DNA of 64,000 nucleotides from Prostheceraeus crozeri (GCA_907163375.1 CAJQUW010000506.1:275262-339261); one strand, 5' to 3'. Counted from the stretch's first letter, positions 11,226-23,036 are shown. Notes: generated by a model not told the origin, from the letters alone. Program-made: numbers and translations.

Positions 11226-12049
11226 ATGGATAAAATTAGAGCTGATAATTTTAAAAGAATAAAACAATTAGAAGAGTTAATAAAACAAAGAAATATTATG
11301 AAAGAAAATCATCTTCAACATAGAATGATAAAAGCTGGTATTCAATCTGATATGTTTGAAAAAATGCAGCAAACCGAGCAAGTAAAAACTGATTTTGAAA
11401 AACTATGAAACCATTTAAAACTCTTGAAAAAGAACTTACAAATAATGATAAACAAATTGATATAACAGATCCAGAGCACAAAACTAGATTAGATGACTAT
11501 GGATTACTAGAATCAAACATTAATAAGAAATTACCAAAATCTATGCAATTTGAACATTCTATCTCATTTATAGATGGAAAAACAATACCTAGATTTTATC
11601 TCGGACAAAAAGAAATATTTCCACAACCTTTTCGAGGTTTAATTTTTTCACCAGATAAATCTCCTTTTAATTTAGATAGAAATTTTGTTGATCTTTTAAG
11701 AGGAGCAGATTTAAATAATTATGCTGTAGAAGATCTCATAAAATATAAAGCTATGTTAGATAGAGTTGGTGCAGTAAAATCTCTTAGACGTTATAAACAA
11801 TTAGAAAATTTATTATCAACGGGAGTTAAAGTAGGAAAAGGTTTATCTGAAAAACAGAAAACAGAAAAAACTGTATTCTTACCAGATGAACCACAAGAAT
11901 TACTAAATAGATTAAATATTTTAATATCGGCAATAAAAGAAGGACATAATTCTAGTTTCAATGAAATTCATGCTATATTGAAAAGACTGTTAGAAAAGAA
12001 GATTCTAAATGAAGAGGATTATAAAAGTATAACGAACCGAATATTCTAG
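11226..12049 (+). CDS. Maverick protein of unknown function, in two overlapping frames
   Basis: The first frame (11226-11408, 60 codons from an ATG with the A-rich leader) is a charged helix with LEELIKQRNIMKENHL. It overlaps by ATGA with a second frame at 11405-12049 (214 codons), which contains FIDGKTIPRFYLGQKEIFPQP and helical regions. Either these are two overlapping genes or one gene with a frameshift at about 11400; the missing leader before the second ATG favours one broken gene. The last codons and the stop lie within a GC-rich hairpin element (12031-12060). It is placed directly before the minor capsid gene, so a virion role is possible but not shown. Confidence 0.6.
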
Positions 12050-12060
12050 GGCTTCGCCCG
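12031..12060. repeat. GC-rich hairpin element at a gene end
   Basis: Reverse-complement copy of the family seen at 22362 and 23528: a GGGCGAAGCCC hairpin next to a degenerate copy of the GAACC-TTC-GGTTC hairpin. It contains the TAG that ends the preceding gene. Confidence 0.7.
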
Positions 12061-12171
12061 TAGCTGAAATATGTTGTTGTTTTTAATTTTTATTTATGAT
12101 TTTTATCTATGATTTTTATCTACGATTTTTATCTATAATATTTATTCAAAATTTTAACTAAAAAATGTGTT

Positions 12172-12176
12172 CAGCA
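12172..12176. repeat. Gypsy target site duplication (left)
   Basis: CAGCA abuts the 5' LTR and is repeated at 16512-16516. Confidence 0.9.
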
Positions 12177-12320
12177 TGTTATGTTTTGTTATGTTATAAT
12201 TGTTTTAATCTACTGTTATAAAGGTATGAACATTTTCGAATTTGTGTTTCATAACGTGTTCTTCATCAAGCTGAATAAAACCTACATAAACACGCTGTCG
12301 TCGCTTTCTCAGGTATCACA
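12177..12320 (+). repeat. 5' LTR
   Basis: Starts TGTTATG and ends TATCACA. A TATAAA lies at 12217-12222. Positions 12262-12279 are exactly complementary to the primer-binding site just after the LTR. Confidence 0.95.
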
Positions 12321-12321
12321 A

Positions 12322-12339
12322 TTTATTCAGCTTGATGAA
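12322..12339 (+). promoter_or_regulatory. Self-complementary primer-binding site
   Basis: The 18 bases starting one base after the 5' LTR are the exact reverse complement of LTR positions 12262-12279 (TTCATCAAGCTGAATAAA). In Tf1 of fission yeast the 5' end of the element RNA anneals to such a site to prime minus-strand DNA. No match to a common tRNA 3' end is evident. The transcript start would have to be at or before 12262; the TATAAA is 45 bp upstream, somewhat far, so the exact start is inferred. Confidence 0.75.
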
Positions 12340-12373
12340 TATCTGATTAAGTCATTCTTAGACTTATCCGATA

Positions 12374-15300
12374 ATGGATAGAATAACACGTCCCGAAAAG
12401 TTTGACATTCCTCCAAACACGCCCTCTAGCGGCAAGCATTGGAAACTCTGGAGTAGGAACTTCACCTACTTCCTCTCAACAATCGCGGCTCACAAACCAG
12501 ACGAACTGGAGGTGTTATTCCTGCACATAGGTACTAACGTGGTCGATATCATTCAGGACTGCACGAGCTACGCGGATGCTATAGGAAAGCTCAACTCGGC
12601 TTACCTGAAGACGCCTAACGAAGTATATGCGCGTCATTTACTCTCTTCGAGGCTACAAAAATTAGAAGAAAATTTGGATGAGTTCATTCTTGCTCTCAAC
12701 AATTTGGCTAGCGACTGCAATTTCCAGAACGTTACCGCCGAAGAAAATCGCCATTTATTCATCAGAGACTCTTTTATCAGAGGACTTCGGTCTCCTGCTA
12801 TTCGTACTAGACTTCTTGAAAATAAGAAGCTATCATTGGACGACGCTATTCTACAAGCTAAATCCCTCGAGCAAGCGCAAATCAACGCTGAATCTTATGC
12901 AAGTAATTTCACCACCGTCGTGTCAATCCTCAACTCCGACACGCAAACCAGGCAACTAAGCAGTGAAGCTAACAGTCACCAGACGCAATCACTGGTAGGC
13001 CTTCATGAAAGCGCACCCAGCATCGCCAACCTGAATGAAACTCTAGCCACTACACGTCTAAATCAAAGGACAAAAGACTCCTGTTACTTTTGCGGCATGA
13101 GACGGCATCCACGACAAGAATGCCCGGCCCGCGACTCTACCTGCAACAAGTGTGACAAGAAGGGCCACTGGCAAAAGGTATGCCGCTCAAAACAGAAATC
13201 GCCACAAATATCAGCAGCCATTCAGTCGTCGCCAACGACTACTCTTGCCGCCTCATTCGTATCAGCGGCATGCCGCTCCCCTGTCACGGTTAACGCAAGT
13301 ATCAACGGCCAATCTATCAAAGCGCTAATCGACTCAGGAAGCATCGACAGCAATTACATTTGTGAAAACCTCGTTGATAGACTTAATCTTGCTGTTAATC
13401 CGCGGTCAAGTTGTGTGTCCATGGCATCCACAAATCTCACAACAAATGTGAAAGGATTCTGCTCTGCGAATGTGAAGTTACTCGGAAGAGAATACAAAAA
13501 CGTCGAACTTTCCATTCTGCCTGAACTGTGCAACGACATCATCCTCGGTCTTCCCTTCTTTCAGCGACACGAAGCTGTCACTTTCGCTCTTGGGGGCACG
13601 GAGCCCAGCCTTAAGATCGGTGACGAACCTAATCTCGAATTCTGCGCACTCACTCGAATGAAAGTTGAGACTCCAAAGCTCTTCAGCAACCTAACTCCAG
13701 ATTGCCACCCTATAATCACGAAACCCCGTCGCTTCAGCGCTAGTGACGAACAGTTCATAGAGAAAGAAATTCAACGCCTTCTGAAAGATAATGTTATCGA
13801 ACCCAGTCGTTCGCCCTGGCGCGCCCAGGTAGTCGTAACTCACAATCAAAACAAGAAGAAACGAATGGTCATCGACTTCTCGCAAACTATTAACAGATTT
13901 ACACATGTGGACGCCTTCCCTCTTCCCAACATTCATGATCTCGTGAACAAAATCGGAAAGAATAAGTTCTTCAGTGTAATCGATCTCTCGAGTGCTTACT
14001 ATCAAGTGGAAATAGAACCATGTGAAAGGCCGTTCACCGCTTTCCAGGCTGGAGGACAGCTCTACCAATTCACAAGAATCCCCATGGGAGTCACGAATGG
14101 AGCCGCCGCCTTTCAACGGGTGATGAATGATATTATCAAACGCTGGGACCTAAAGGAGACCTATGCTTACCTTGACGACGTGACGGTCTGCGGAGCCAAT
14201 AAGGAGGAGCACGACTTGAACCTGGAACGCTTCTGGAAAGCCTCGAAAGCAGTGGGGCTAACCATAAATCGCGAGAAATGCAGGTACGGCTTACAAGAAG
14301 TTAGTATTCTTGGATACTCAGTCTCTGAAGGCACCCTCCGACCAGACCCCGAAAGGCTACGCCCACTACAGGAACTCCCAATACCGCACGAAAAGAAGTC
14401 CCTACAACGACTTATTGGCCTACTCGCTTACTACGCGAAGTGGATCCCGGGTTACTCGAAGAAGATTCGACCTTTGATAGAATCAAAGAATTTCCCATTA
14501 TCCCAAGAGTGTCGCGACGCAATCAACGACATGAAGGAACTGCTATCTCAAATCACCGTTGAAGTTATCAGAGAAGACATCCCGTTCACAATCGAAACAG
14601 ACGCCTCAGACGAAACTATCGCAGCCACATTAACTCAGGAAGGTAGACCAGTAGCGTTCTTCTCTCGGTCCTTAAACGATGCAGAAAGGAGACATCACAT
14701 AGTAGAAAAAGAAGCATACGCAATAGTCGAGTCAATAAGGAAATGGAGGCACTTTCTGACTAATCATTTCGTCTTATACACTGATCAAAGAAGTGTGGCC
14801 TTCATGTTCAACAATCGCGCCGCTGCGAAAATCAAGAACGAAAAGATACAGAGATGGAGAATAGAGTTATCACCGCTATCTTACACAATCAAATACAGAC
14901 CTGGAAAAGAGAACATCCCAGCCGACGCCCTCACCCGCGCTCACTGCGCCTCAGTAGGCCTATCGACTTCCAGAAAACTCGAGCAGCTCCACCACGACCT
15001 AGCACACCCAGGCGTAGTCCGAATGCTGCACTTCGTCAGAAGTAAGAACCTCCCGTATTCTGTGGACGATGTGCGTCGCGTAACCTCGGACTGTGAGATC
15101 TGCGCTCGCTGCAAGCCTCAATTTTACAAACCCCCGAACACGAAACTGGTAAAAGCAACCTCGGCTTTTGAGAGACTGAACATCGACTTTAAAGGGCCGA
15201 TTCCGGCCAGTCAAAGTGGCAATCAGTACATTTTAACAATTATAGACGAATTTTCTCGCTTTCCTTTTGCATACCCGTGTCGAGATGTCAGTGCCGCATC

Positions 15301-16054
15301 AGTGATTAAATGCCTTTCTCACCTGTTCTCCATATTCGGGATGCCTGGGTACGTGCACTCCGACAGAGGAGCAGCATTTATGTCATCTGACGTGAAAAAC
15401 TTTCTCACCAATCTTGGAGTGGCGACCAGCAGGACAACCCCTTATCATCCCACCGGAAACTCGCAATGCGAACGATACAACGGCATCATATGGCGGACAA
15501 TAACCCTCGTAATGGAAGGAAAACGTATGAGCAAAGGACTCTGGGAGCAAGCTTTACCTGAGGCCCTACATTCCATACGTTCACTTCTCTGCACGTCAAC
15601 TAATTCAACACCCCACGAGCGATTGTTCTCATACTCTCGTCGATCGACCAATGGCTCCACCCTCCCCGACTGGCTAACGTCCCCCGGAACTGTTCTCATG
15701 AAACGCCATGTACGCAACTCCAAGTCCGAACCACTCGTGGAGCAGGTTGAACTAATAGAAGCAAACCAACACTATGCCTACGTGAAACGACCTGACGGTA
15801 AAATCGACTCCGTGTCAACTCGGGACCTCGCTCCGCTCCCCAAATCAGACACTCAAGTCTTTCCACCAATTGAAGCAATTATCAACCACCCCGAACCCAT
15901 GCCACCTGACCCAGTCGCTATTCATCCAATGACTACTACGGACGAGGAGAAAGAAGATCGCAGTACTTCGACAGCTGACAACAGTCAAGACGAAGCGATC
16001 ACAGTGAGAAGGTCAACGCGGCAACGGAAACCTGTTGATCGATTACTGCTGTGA
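12374..16054 (+). CDS. Gag-Pol polyprotein of the nested gypsy element
   Basis: One frame of 1,226 codons. In order: a gag domain (about residues 1-230); two CCHC zinc knuckles (about 237-272, CYFCGMRRHPRQEC and CNKCDKKGHWQKVC); an aspartic protease with LIDSGS near 320; reverse transcriptase with DLSSAYYQ, FTRIPMG and the YLDD box near 598; RNase H from about 738 (ETDAS); and an integrase with an HHCC zinc finger (about 873-910) and the D-D-E core (Asp near 936, Asp near 995 in SDRGA, Glu near 1031 in CERYNG). The order PR-RT-RH-IN is that of Ty3/gypsy. No chromodomain is seen; the end is basic (RRSTRQRKPVDRL). Gag and Pol share one frame, as in Tf1, which fits the self-priming signal. Confidence 0.96.
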   Translation: MDRITRPEKFDIPPNTPSSGKHWKLWSRNFTYFLSTIAAHKPDELEVLFLHIGTNVVDIIQDCTSYADAIGKLNSAYLKTPNEVYARHLLSSRLQKLEENLDEFILALNNLASDCNFQNVTAEENRHLFIRDSFIRGLRSPAIRTRLLENKKLSLDDAILQAKSLEQAQINAESYASNFTTVVSILNSDTQTRQLSSEANSHQTQSLVGLHESAPSIANLNETLATTRLNQRTKDSCYFCGMRRHPRQECPARDSTCNKCDKKGHWQKVCRSKQKSPQISAAIQSSPTTTLAASFVSAACRSPVTVNASINGQSIKALIDSGSIDSNYICENLVDRLNLAVNPRSSCVSMASTNLTTNVKGFCSANVKLLGREYKNVELSILPELCNDIILGLPFFQRHEAVTFALGGTEPSLKIGDEPNLEFCALTRMKVETPKLFSNLTPDCHPIITKPRRFSASDEQFIEKEIQRLLKDNVIEPSRSPWRAQVVVTHNQNKKKRMVIDFSQTINRFTHVDAFPLPNIHDLVNKIGKNKFFSVIDLSSAYYQVEIEPCERPFTAFQAGGQLYQFTRIPMGVTNGAAAFQRVMNDIIKRWDLKETYAYLDDVTVCGANKEEHDLNLERFWKASKAVGLTINREKCRYGLQEVSILGYSVSEGTLRPDPERLRPLQELPIPHEKKSLQRLIGLLAYYAKWIPGYSKKIRPLIESKNFPLSQECRDAINDMKELLSQITVEVIREDIPFTIETDASDETIAATLTQEGRPVAFFSRSLNDAERRHHIVEKEAYAIVESIRKWRHFLTNHFVLYTDQRSVAFMFNNRAAAKIKNEKIQRWRIELSPLSYTIKYRPGKENIPADALTRAHCASVGLSTSRKLEQLHHDLAHPGVVRMLHFVRSKNLPYSVDDVRRVTSDCEICARCKPQFYKPPNTKLVKATSAFERLNIDFKGPIPASQSGNQYILTIIDEFSRFPFAYPCRDVSAASVIKCLSHLFSIFGMPGYVHSDRGAAFMSSDVKNFLTNLGVATSRTTPYHPTGNSQCERYNGIIWRTITLVMEGKRMSKGLWEQALPEALHSIRSLLCTSTNSTPHERLFSYSRRSTNGSTLPDWLTSPGTVLMKRHVRNSKSEPLVEQVELIEANQHYAYVKRPDGKIDSVSTRDLAPLPKSDTQVFPPIEAIINHPEPMPPDPVAIHPMTTTDEEKEDRSTSTADNSQDEAITVRRSTRQRKPVDRLLL

Positions 16055-16367
16055 CTACTCGCGTGAATTCTTCGAACCCGTGATGAGTGATAGCTAACCG
16101 CTTGTGTGAACTCTTCCAAATCGTGATGATAAATATCTTTGTATGAATTAGTGTGAATTTTCTAATCCATGATGATGACTATACTCTTCTAGCTATTCTC
16201 TTGTGTGGACTCGTGATGATAAATATCTCTCGTGATGATGAATATCTTTGTATGAATTAGTGTGAATTCTTCTAATCCATGATGATAACTATAACTCTTC
16301 TAGCAATTCTCTTGTGCGGACATGTGGATCGTTGCGGATGCTCGAGTTCTCCTCAAGGGGGGAAAAA
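16055..16367 (+). other. Gypsy 3' untranslated region with a two-copy tandem repeat and polypurine tract
   Basis: About 90-110 bases beginning GTGATGATAAATATC (near 16122) recur near 16231 with a few differences. The polypurine tract AAGGGGGGAAAAA (16355-16367) ends directly at the 3' LTR and would prime plus-strand DNA. Confidence 0.8.
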
Positions 16368-16511
16368 TGTTATGTTTTGTTATGTTATAATTGTTTTAAT
16401 CTACTGTTATAAAGATATGAACATTTTCGAATTTGTGTTTCATAACGTGTTCTTCATCAAGCTGAATAAAACCTACATAAACACGCTGTCGTCGCTTTCT
16501 CAGGTATCACA
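16368..16511 (+). repeat. 3' LTR
   Basis: Identical to the 5' LTR over 144 bp except for one base. Confidence 0.95.
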
Positions 16512-16516
16512 CAGCA
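16512..16516. repeat. Gypsy target site duplication (right)
   Basis: CAGCA, identical to 12172-12176. Confidence 0.9.
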
Positions 16517-17379
16517 GATTTAGACAAAATTAATAATCATTTAGAAAATTTGACAGAGATTTTGGGTTCATCAAAATTTAGTACGACGTTAAAAATTAGA
16601 ACAACTACTTCATCACACACTTGTAATTTAGAACCCATTCTACATTTGGAACAAAATAAACATTATAAAATTGCATTGACTAGTTTCTCTACATTTAACA
16701 CTATTCAAAATGTTGTAAAAGATGTGAATGATCAATTTAGATATTCTACTGATAAAGGCAAAACATGGAAAATATTAACTTTTCTTCCTCGTTCTTACGA
16801 AGTTGAATCAATATCAAATGAAATTAAGAGACATTTAGGTATACCATTTAAAGATAAGAAACAATTACATTTTGCAGTTGAACCGGCAGTCAATAAATTT
16901 TCTCTTACTTTAGACGAAAATCATCAAGTTGATTTTAATCATGATAGATCATTGTCAAAGCTATTAGGATTTAATAAACAAACCTATAGTCAAGGTTATC
17001 ATTTAGGTGAGAAGATTCCAAAAATAACTGAAATAAATTCAATTGTTGTACATTGTGACATTATTGAAGGAGGATATATAAATGGTAAATTATCAAATTT
17101 AATATTCAGTTTTCCAGCTTTTACTGTACCCATTGGTTATAGATTAAATGTAATTCCACAAACATTAATATATTTCCCTATGACAAGAAAAACTATTAAC
17201 AACATTAACATGAGAATCACTGATGAGAAAGGACAAGAAATAAATTTTGGAGGTGAAGAGATTATGATAGATCTTTTGGTTCGGGAGGTATAAACTCCCA
17301 CGCGAAGCTAGAGAAGTTTAATTTTCTTCTTCTTCTTTAAAAATAAAAATAAAATAAAAATAAATTTTTTTATTAAAAA

Positions 17380-18146
17380 ATGAGTGAACTACATCCATTT
17401 AATAAAACAAAACTCAAATTTAATCATCATCCAAATTTATCTAATAAAGTTTTGTCAGTTATTTGCGGAAGATCAGGTTGTGGAAAAACATATCTATTAT
17501 TTAAAATTTTAACGACTCCAAATTTTTTGGATTATAACAATCTTATAACTTATACAACAACAGCAGAACAACCCGTCTATCAATTTTTAAAGTATGGATT
17601 TGAAAATAATCTTAAAAAACAGCAATTGCTTCATTATTCAAAGAATATGAAAAATCTGAAGATGAAGAAGAAATAAGTTCGTGGTGTGAAGAAGCAGCAA
17701 AAAATAATCAGTTAGTTGAATCCAATAAAAATAAGCATATAAAGATACAATTAATAGATGATAGTGGTAATATACAAGATCCTAGTAAACTAGATAAAAC
17801 AATGAAACATTGTGTAATTTTTTATGATTGTGTTAATGACAGAAATCAGTCAGTTCAGAGAAATTATTTCACAAGAGGTAGACATAATAACTGTAGTGTA
17901 TTTTATTTAACACAAAGTATGTATTCATCAGACGGAAGTGTTATTAGAAAGAATGCAAATATATTTATACTATTTGAAATAAATGCAAGAAACTTAAGTG
18001 ATTTGTTAAGAGATTTATGTGTAAGAAATAAAGATGAATTTAGACAATCGTGTAACAATGCTTGGTCAAAAGATTATGGCTTCATTACAATTAATATTGA
18101 TAAAAAAATTCATGATAGAGTTATAGAACATTTGTTTACCGAGTGA
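17380..18146 (+). pseudogene. Maverick genome-packaging ATPase (FtsK/A32 type), frameshifted
   Basis: The first part (17380-17676) carries the Walker A loop GRSGCGKT at about residues 29-36. The frame shifts near 17640, and the second part (open from about 17640, first ATG at 17802, to 18146) carries a Walker B-like strand ending in FYDC and a conserved RHNNCSVFYLTQS block. The family pumps DNA into preformed capsids using ATP. The Walker B acidic pair expected after the hydrophobic strand is weak here (YDC). The start has the A-rich leader (ATTAAAAAATG). It converges on the polymerase gene with an 87-bp gap. A single small indel explains the break; it could be decay or an assembly error. Confidence 0.85.
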
Positions 18147-20793
18147 TAAAAAAATATACAAATATAGTGTTATAATGTTCTTTATTTTTATTTTATGTAT
18201 ATATCAAATTTGACTATCTTAGAAATTAGAAAATTAAAAAGGTGAAGTAGTTATTCCATCAGGTAAAATTTTTCTTTTATCATCAAATGGATCTAATGCT
18301 AATTTATGTTCTTCTTTTAAATACATTTTATGTTTTTTTGAATTAAGTCTATAATTACATGCTGTTTTTATTTCATTATTAAATAATGCATTTTTATAAT
18401 CTTGAAATGTTATTTGATTAGCCACTGATGCCTTTGAAATTCCTTTTAATGTTTTATGTGTTTTAATATTATTAGTTGTGTTATAACAATAACATTTAGA
18501 TTTTAAAAATATAGCTTCTGTTATGAAATCTTCATTTCCTTCTAATTCATCTTTTACTTTACATAAATCAGAAGGATGAATGATATCTTTTATTTTATCT
18601 ATTTCTTCATCAAGTGTAGAATTATACGGTATTGTTAATTCTAAGAAAACAGAATCGGTATCTGTAAAGTGTAATTTTTAGTTTTTGCCATAAGCAGGTG
18701 CTAAATAATCATATATAAATCTATACATAAATAGTTTAGCTAATTCTAATATAGTGAAACCAATGAAATTAAACTTATCATGTTTTACGCTAATTCGACG
18801 TAAATGTACAGCACATAGTTCATCACTAAATCTAGTAGTTCTTTTATATGTAAGTTTCCTTGTTAAATTTTGAAACCTATCTTTATCATAAACTATTTCA
18901 ATATTTTGTCTATTACGCACATTTCTAAAGTCTTACCATAAAATGCATTATTCATTAATTTGAAGAACACGTTTCCAAAATCATCTTTATTTCTTTTAGC
19001 TATTTTACGTTTTTCAATATTGAACTCTATATAATCTTTTAACCACCTAGATTTTCTATACACTAGTTTCCGGTGAATTTTTGTGAGAATCATTCCATGA
19101 TCTAAATACCAATCTAGCATTCTACCTTCAACAACATAATTTCCTTTATTGCTTTGTGTTAACCTAAGTTTTTTTGTTGGTCTGTATTTCTTAGGAATTA
19201 TAGATTTTTGATAATCTGAAAAATCTTCTATATTGGGAATTTTGTTTTCGGGACAGAAAGGAAAATATTTTGTTTTATCTTTTATTTCATCAGGATATAC
19301 TAAATCAACTTCATATATATAACCATGATTATAATTTCCATCATATGTTTTTTGATAATCTAGAATATTACACCATGACATTTCACCTGTTGGTAATTCT
19401 TGTATCATGCAAGAAGAATATAAGCTATTAAAATCATAATATAACAAATAGTTTTCTCTCATGAATTCATCAATTGCATTTTCACGTTCTACTCCTTCTC
19501 GTTTCGTTCGAAAAATTTCTAATATTTTTTCTTTTTCTTCTGGAGATAAAGGTTTCATTATTCCATATTCTTGTGGATTTACTTTCTTATTATAACATTT
19601 AACATATCTATTACCTAAAACTGATGAAACACCACCTCTAATCCCAGATTCAAAAAATAATAATTTATCATATGTATTTTCTTTATAATGTTTAAGTTTA
19701 ACGGACTTTGTCCTAGAGCCATCGGCTTGAACACCAGTATGTTTTAATCCTGCTAACCATGTTAAACCTGGTGTAGAATAACAATAACATGGATCTATTC
19801 CGTAATATTCTAAACACATATCACGAAAGTTTTCAAAAAGATCAGCAAGGATTAATACATCTATCTGAAGATATTTCATTGTATAATCATACATTGTTTT
19901 ACAATTTAACTCTCTCCACTTCTTTTCAGCTTCTGCATAGTCTTCTTCAGATAATTGTGATTGTTTTAATGTTGATTTAAATTTATTTATTGGAGGAAAT
20001 TGTTTTTCTTCCATAATTTTATTCACAGAATTAAAATCTCCAGTTAAACCAGTCTTCGACTGTGAACCACAGGTTAAATATTCATACGGAAATATGCCTT
20101 TTAAAGGTTTTAAATTATATTTATTTAATATTTTACATTGTTCAAGTTTCAAAGTTTTTCCCATAACATCTAATGAATAAGGAGTAAAAAATCTAAATGC
20201 ATCTAAAATTCTAATACAACCTAATTGCATTGAAAAATATTCTTCTTCTGTTTTACATAGTACATTTATTTGTTGTTGTTGTAATTTTTCAGATGAAAAT
20301 AAATCTTTCATTACTAGATGGAAATCATATTTAGAACCATTGTAGAAATATAAAGGAACAAAGTTATATTTAAATTTATTAGCATTAAGATTACAAGAAT
20401 TATGTGCTGCACCTCTATATAATCCATTTAGACGATCATGATCTTTTACCTTATCAAGATATCTACCTCTGCCATTTTTATAATTTTTTGTAAATTCTTT
20501 TCCACAGTAATAACAAATTGTTTCATTAACAAAATTAATTTTTTCTTCATCCGTTAATGGCATCATTGGAATATTTGTTTCAAGCAATTGTGAAAAACGT
20601 CCTTGTAATTCTTCTACTTTCTTTGTAAACATTTCTGAACTACCTTCACCATAGTATTGATAATATTCTGATTTAAATAATTCAGGATAATTTGAATGAA
20701 TGTACATTCCCCAACATAATGGTTTTTGTTCAAATAAATATTTTTCTTTACTTTGTTCAGCTGAACTTTTTTCATAATTATCATTTTCAGAAT

Positions 20794-20828
20794 CGGGCGA
20801 AGCCCTGGAAGACATCTCCGATGTCCCG
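20794..20828. repeat. GC-rich double hairpin inside the polymerase gene
   Basis: GGGCGAAGCCC followed by GACATC-TCC-GATGTC. It is in frame and adds a Ser/Arg/Ala/Pro-rich patch (EMSSRASPDS) to an otherwise Lys/Asn-rich region of the protein. Confidence 0.65.
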
Positions 20829-22361
20829 TGATTTTGTGTCATATTAACATTATATGCTTCAAAATCACAATAAATAGTAAAGGGTACTTTATTTTTGAAA
20901 TACCATTTATTGTATTCTAAATAATCATCTTTAGGAAAAGTATTTTCAACTGCTTCATTTTGTTGGCAATTCTCCAAATGTCTATTCATTTCTTCTTTAG
21001 TTCTAAAACTTGTCATACATTGAAGACAAGGAAAATTTGTATTATCTGAAGTTTTTGTAAATATAGAAACATCTTTACACAATATAAAATGACCCTGATA
21101 ATATAAAATATTCGCTTGTGCTGGTTGCTTTGTTTGTTTTAATTTTTCAAATTTATCTTTATATATTTCATGCCTTTCATCAATTTCTCTTTGTAAATCT
21201 TTTTCAGACTGTTGATAATTTTGATTTAATATTTGTAGCTGTTGTTCATATTCATTATTATATTGTTCTTTATATTGTTGTTGACATTTTTTTAAACATT
21301 CATTTAATTCTTTATTTTCTTCATTATTTAATTCTTTATTGTCTTCATTATTTTCTTCATTTAATTTTTGAATCGTTTCTATCTTATCTTGATATTTATG
21401 GCCATATTCTTGTACTAATATTTTTGTTTGTTGTTGATAATCTGTTTTACATTTTTGTAAACTTTCATTTAAATTTTGTAATTTTTGTTGATATTCTAAA
21501 GATAAAGATAAATAATTGGTATCATAATCATAATTATAATTACGTCCTTTATAATTATTATGATTAATCATTATTGGTGATAGTGTTTTAACAATTTGAA
21601 ATTTTTCAGTACATATTATATTTCCTTGGTAAAAAATATTATGATGCATGTAATTTCCTCTATCTATATATATACTATTTCTGATTGACATAAATTTTTA
21701 TTATTCAAATAAAATTTTTTTGAATCTGAGTAAAGTGGAGTAATATCACCAATAGAAACATAATTCACATTTAATTCAAAAACATTTACTTCAATTAAAT
21801 TTTTATTCTTTTTATGAAACTTTATTAACCTATTATAATCATATGGAAATTCATGTAAGCCATCAGAGAGATCAAATTCCTTTATGTATTCTTCTTTATT
21901 ATAATGACTTAGTCTCTCTTTGTGATATTCTGCAGGATGTAAATGTGCTATAATACTCAACAGAAAACAATAATCATCTTCATTTTTTATGTTGATTATT
22001 TGTGGTGAACTGAAAGGTAAAGGAACATAACTACCACCAGTATTATTTTTATATTTATCAATTACTATTTTCTTAGATAGTATTTTAACAAATCTCCAAC
22101 CAGATTCACGTAACTGGGCTTCAATTATACAATTTTCTAATTTAAGTATCATTTGTTCAAATATGGGTTGTATATCATTTACATTATGAATTTCTTGTGA
22201 ATTTGTAAAATGTCCTTGTATTATTTCTTCAGGAATTCCATCAGGTCCATTTTTTGTATAAAGTACTTCTACATTCATATAACATTTGAAAGATTTCTTA
22301 AATATTTTGAAAAAGTTTTTTAATACATTATAAAAAGTTTCATCGGTTTCATTATGTTCAA

Positions 22362-22389
22362 CGGGCGAAGCCCTAGAACCTTCGGTTCG
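22362..22389. repeat. GC-rich hairpin element inside the polymerase gene
   Basis: GGGCGAAGCCC next to GAACC-TTC-GGTTC. On the coding strand it reads VRTEGSRASP in frame, a peptide that recurs in the neighbouring gene. Confidence 0.75.
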
Positions 22390-22977
22390 TACCGATTCAT
22401 TAAATAAATATTTTATATCTGTTACCGCTTCATCGGTTTTTTTACTTTCATCAAATTCATCTATTTCGTTAAATTCATCAGTATCGCTAAATAAATATCT
22501 TCCATCTGGTACATGTTCATCTTCACTATTAAAAACTTTTTTATATTCCGAATGTGAATAATCATCAAACATTTTTTTAACTTTTATATCAGTAGGTAAT
22601 GTTTCTAGATAGTTTTTATAACTATTTAATTTTAATATATTTCCTTCATCAACTCGTTCTACATTTTGTAAATGCAATTTACTATTTAAATGAGATTGAT
22701 AACTTCTTTTTGTTTGCAACTTTTTTTACATAAGTTACAATAAGACTTGGTATTTTCCATTTTTTTATTTTTTAAAGAAAAAAATTGTGTTTTAATTTTA
22801 GATATAAACATTCTAATATCAAGGTCTAGAGAGTTAGTATATATATTATTATATATTTCACGTTCTTTAGTTATTTTATTTTCTTTATCATATAATGTTT
22901 TATAATATTAAGTTTTATCATATAACGTTTTATCAAAAGATAATTTAAATTTATTTTCACTAACTATTGATTCTTCA

Positions 22978-23036
22978 TCATCATAAATTGATTCTTCATC
23001 ATCATAAATTGATTCTTCATCATCATCATAAATTAC
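22978..23036. repeat. 21-bp coding microsatellite
   Basis: Three tandem copies of a unit containing TTCATCATCATAAATTGA, encoding repeated YDDEESI on the minus strand. Confidence 0.7.

Larger units (their letters stand above)
12177..16511 (+). mobile_element. Intact Ty3/gypsy-type LTR retrotransposon nested in the Maverick
   Basis: The element is 4,335 bp with 144-bp LTRs (TG...CA), one intact gag-pol frame, a polypurine tract and a 5-bp duplication. The LTRs differ at one position (G at 12224, A in the 3' copy), about 99.3 percent identity, so insertion is recent. Base composition is far more GC-rich than the surrounding Maverick. It appears able to make all the proteins needed for its own movement. 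Confidence 0.96.
12165..17293 (+). pseudogene. Maverick minor (penton-like) capsid protein gene, split by a retrotransposon
   Basis: An ATG at 12165 with the A-rich leader opens four codons (12165-12176) that end exactly at the gypsy 5' LTR. The same frame continues after the 3' LTR and target duplication, from 16517 to 17293 (258 codons and stop). The protein has the style of Polinton/adintovirus minor capsid proteins: a beta-rich body and the closing block DEKGQEINFGGEEI before a hydrophobic strand (IDLLVREV). In the family it forms the pentameric capsid vertex. Apart from the insertion the frame is clean. The ATPase gene follows 86 bp downstream. Confidence 0.8.
18234..22760 (-). pseudogene. 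Maverick protein-primed type B DNA polymerase, multiply broken
   Basis: The gene starts at the ATG at 22760 (A-rich leader) and spans about 1,500 codons. In order: an N-terminal C2H2 finger, broken by a frameshift in the A7 run 22721-22727; a region to 21664; a frameshift near 21690; a coiled-coil/low-complexity region (about 21570-21120); a second C2H2 finger; exonuclease motif I (CDFEAYN, about 20850-20870); a CxxC...DHDRLNG...HNSCN zinc block; motif II (YNGSKYDFH); motif III (YLQIDVL); polymerase motif A (YYDFNSLYSS) and motif B (KLMNNAFYGKT); a frameshift near 18915; an in-frame TAA at 18678-18680; and then motif C (DTDS, about 18652-18663) to the stop at 18234. All catalytic motifs survive, but four lesions break it. 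Confidence 0.92.
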
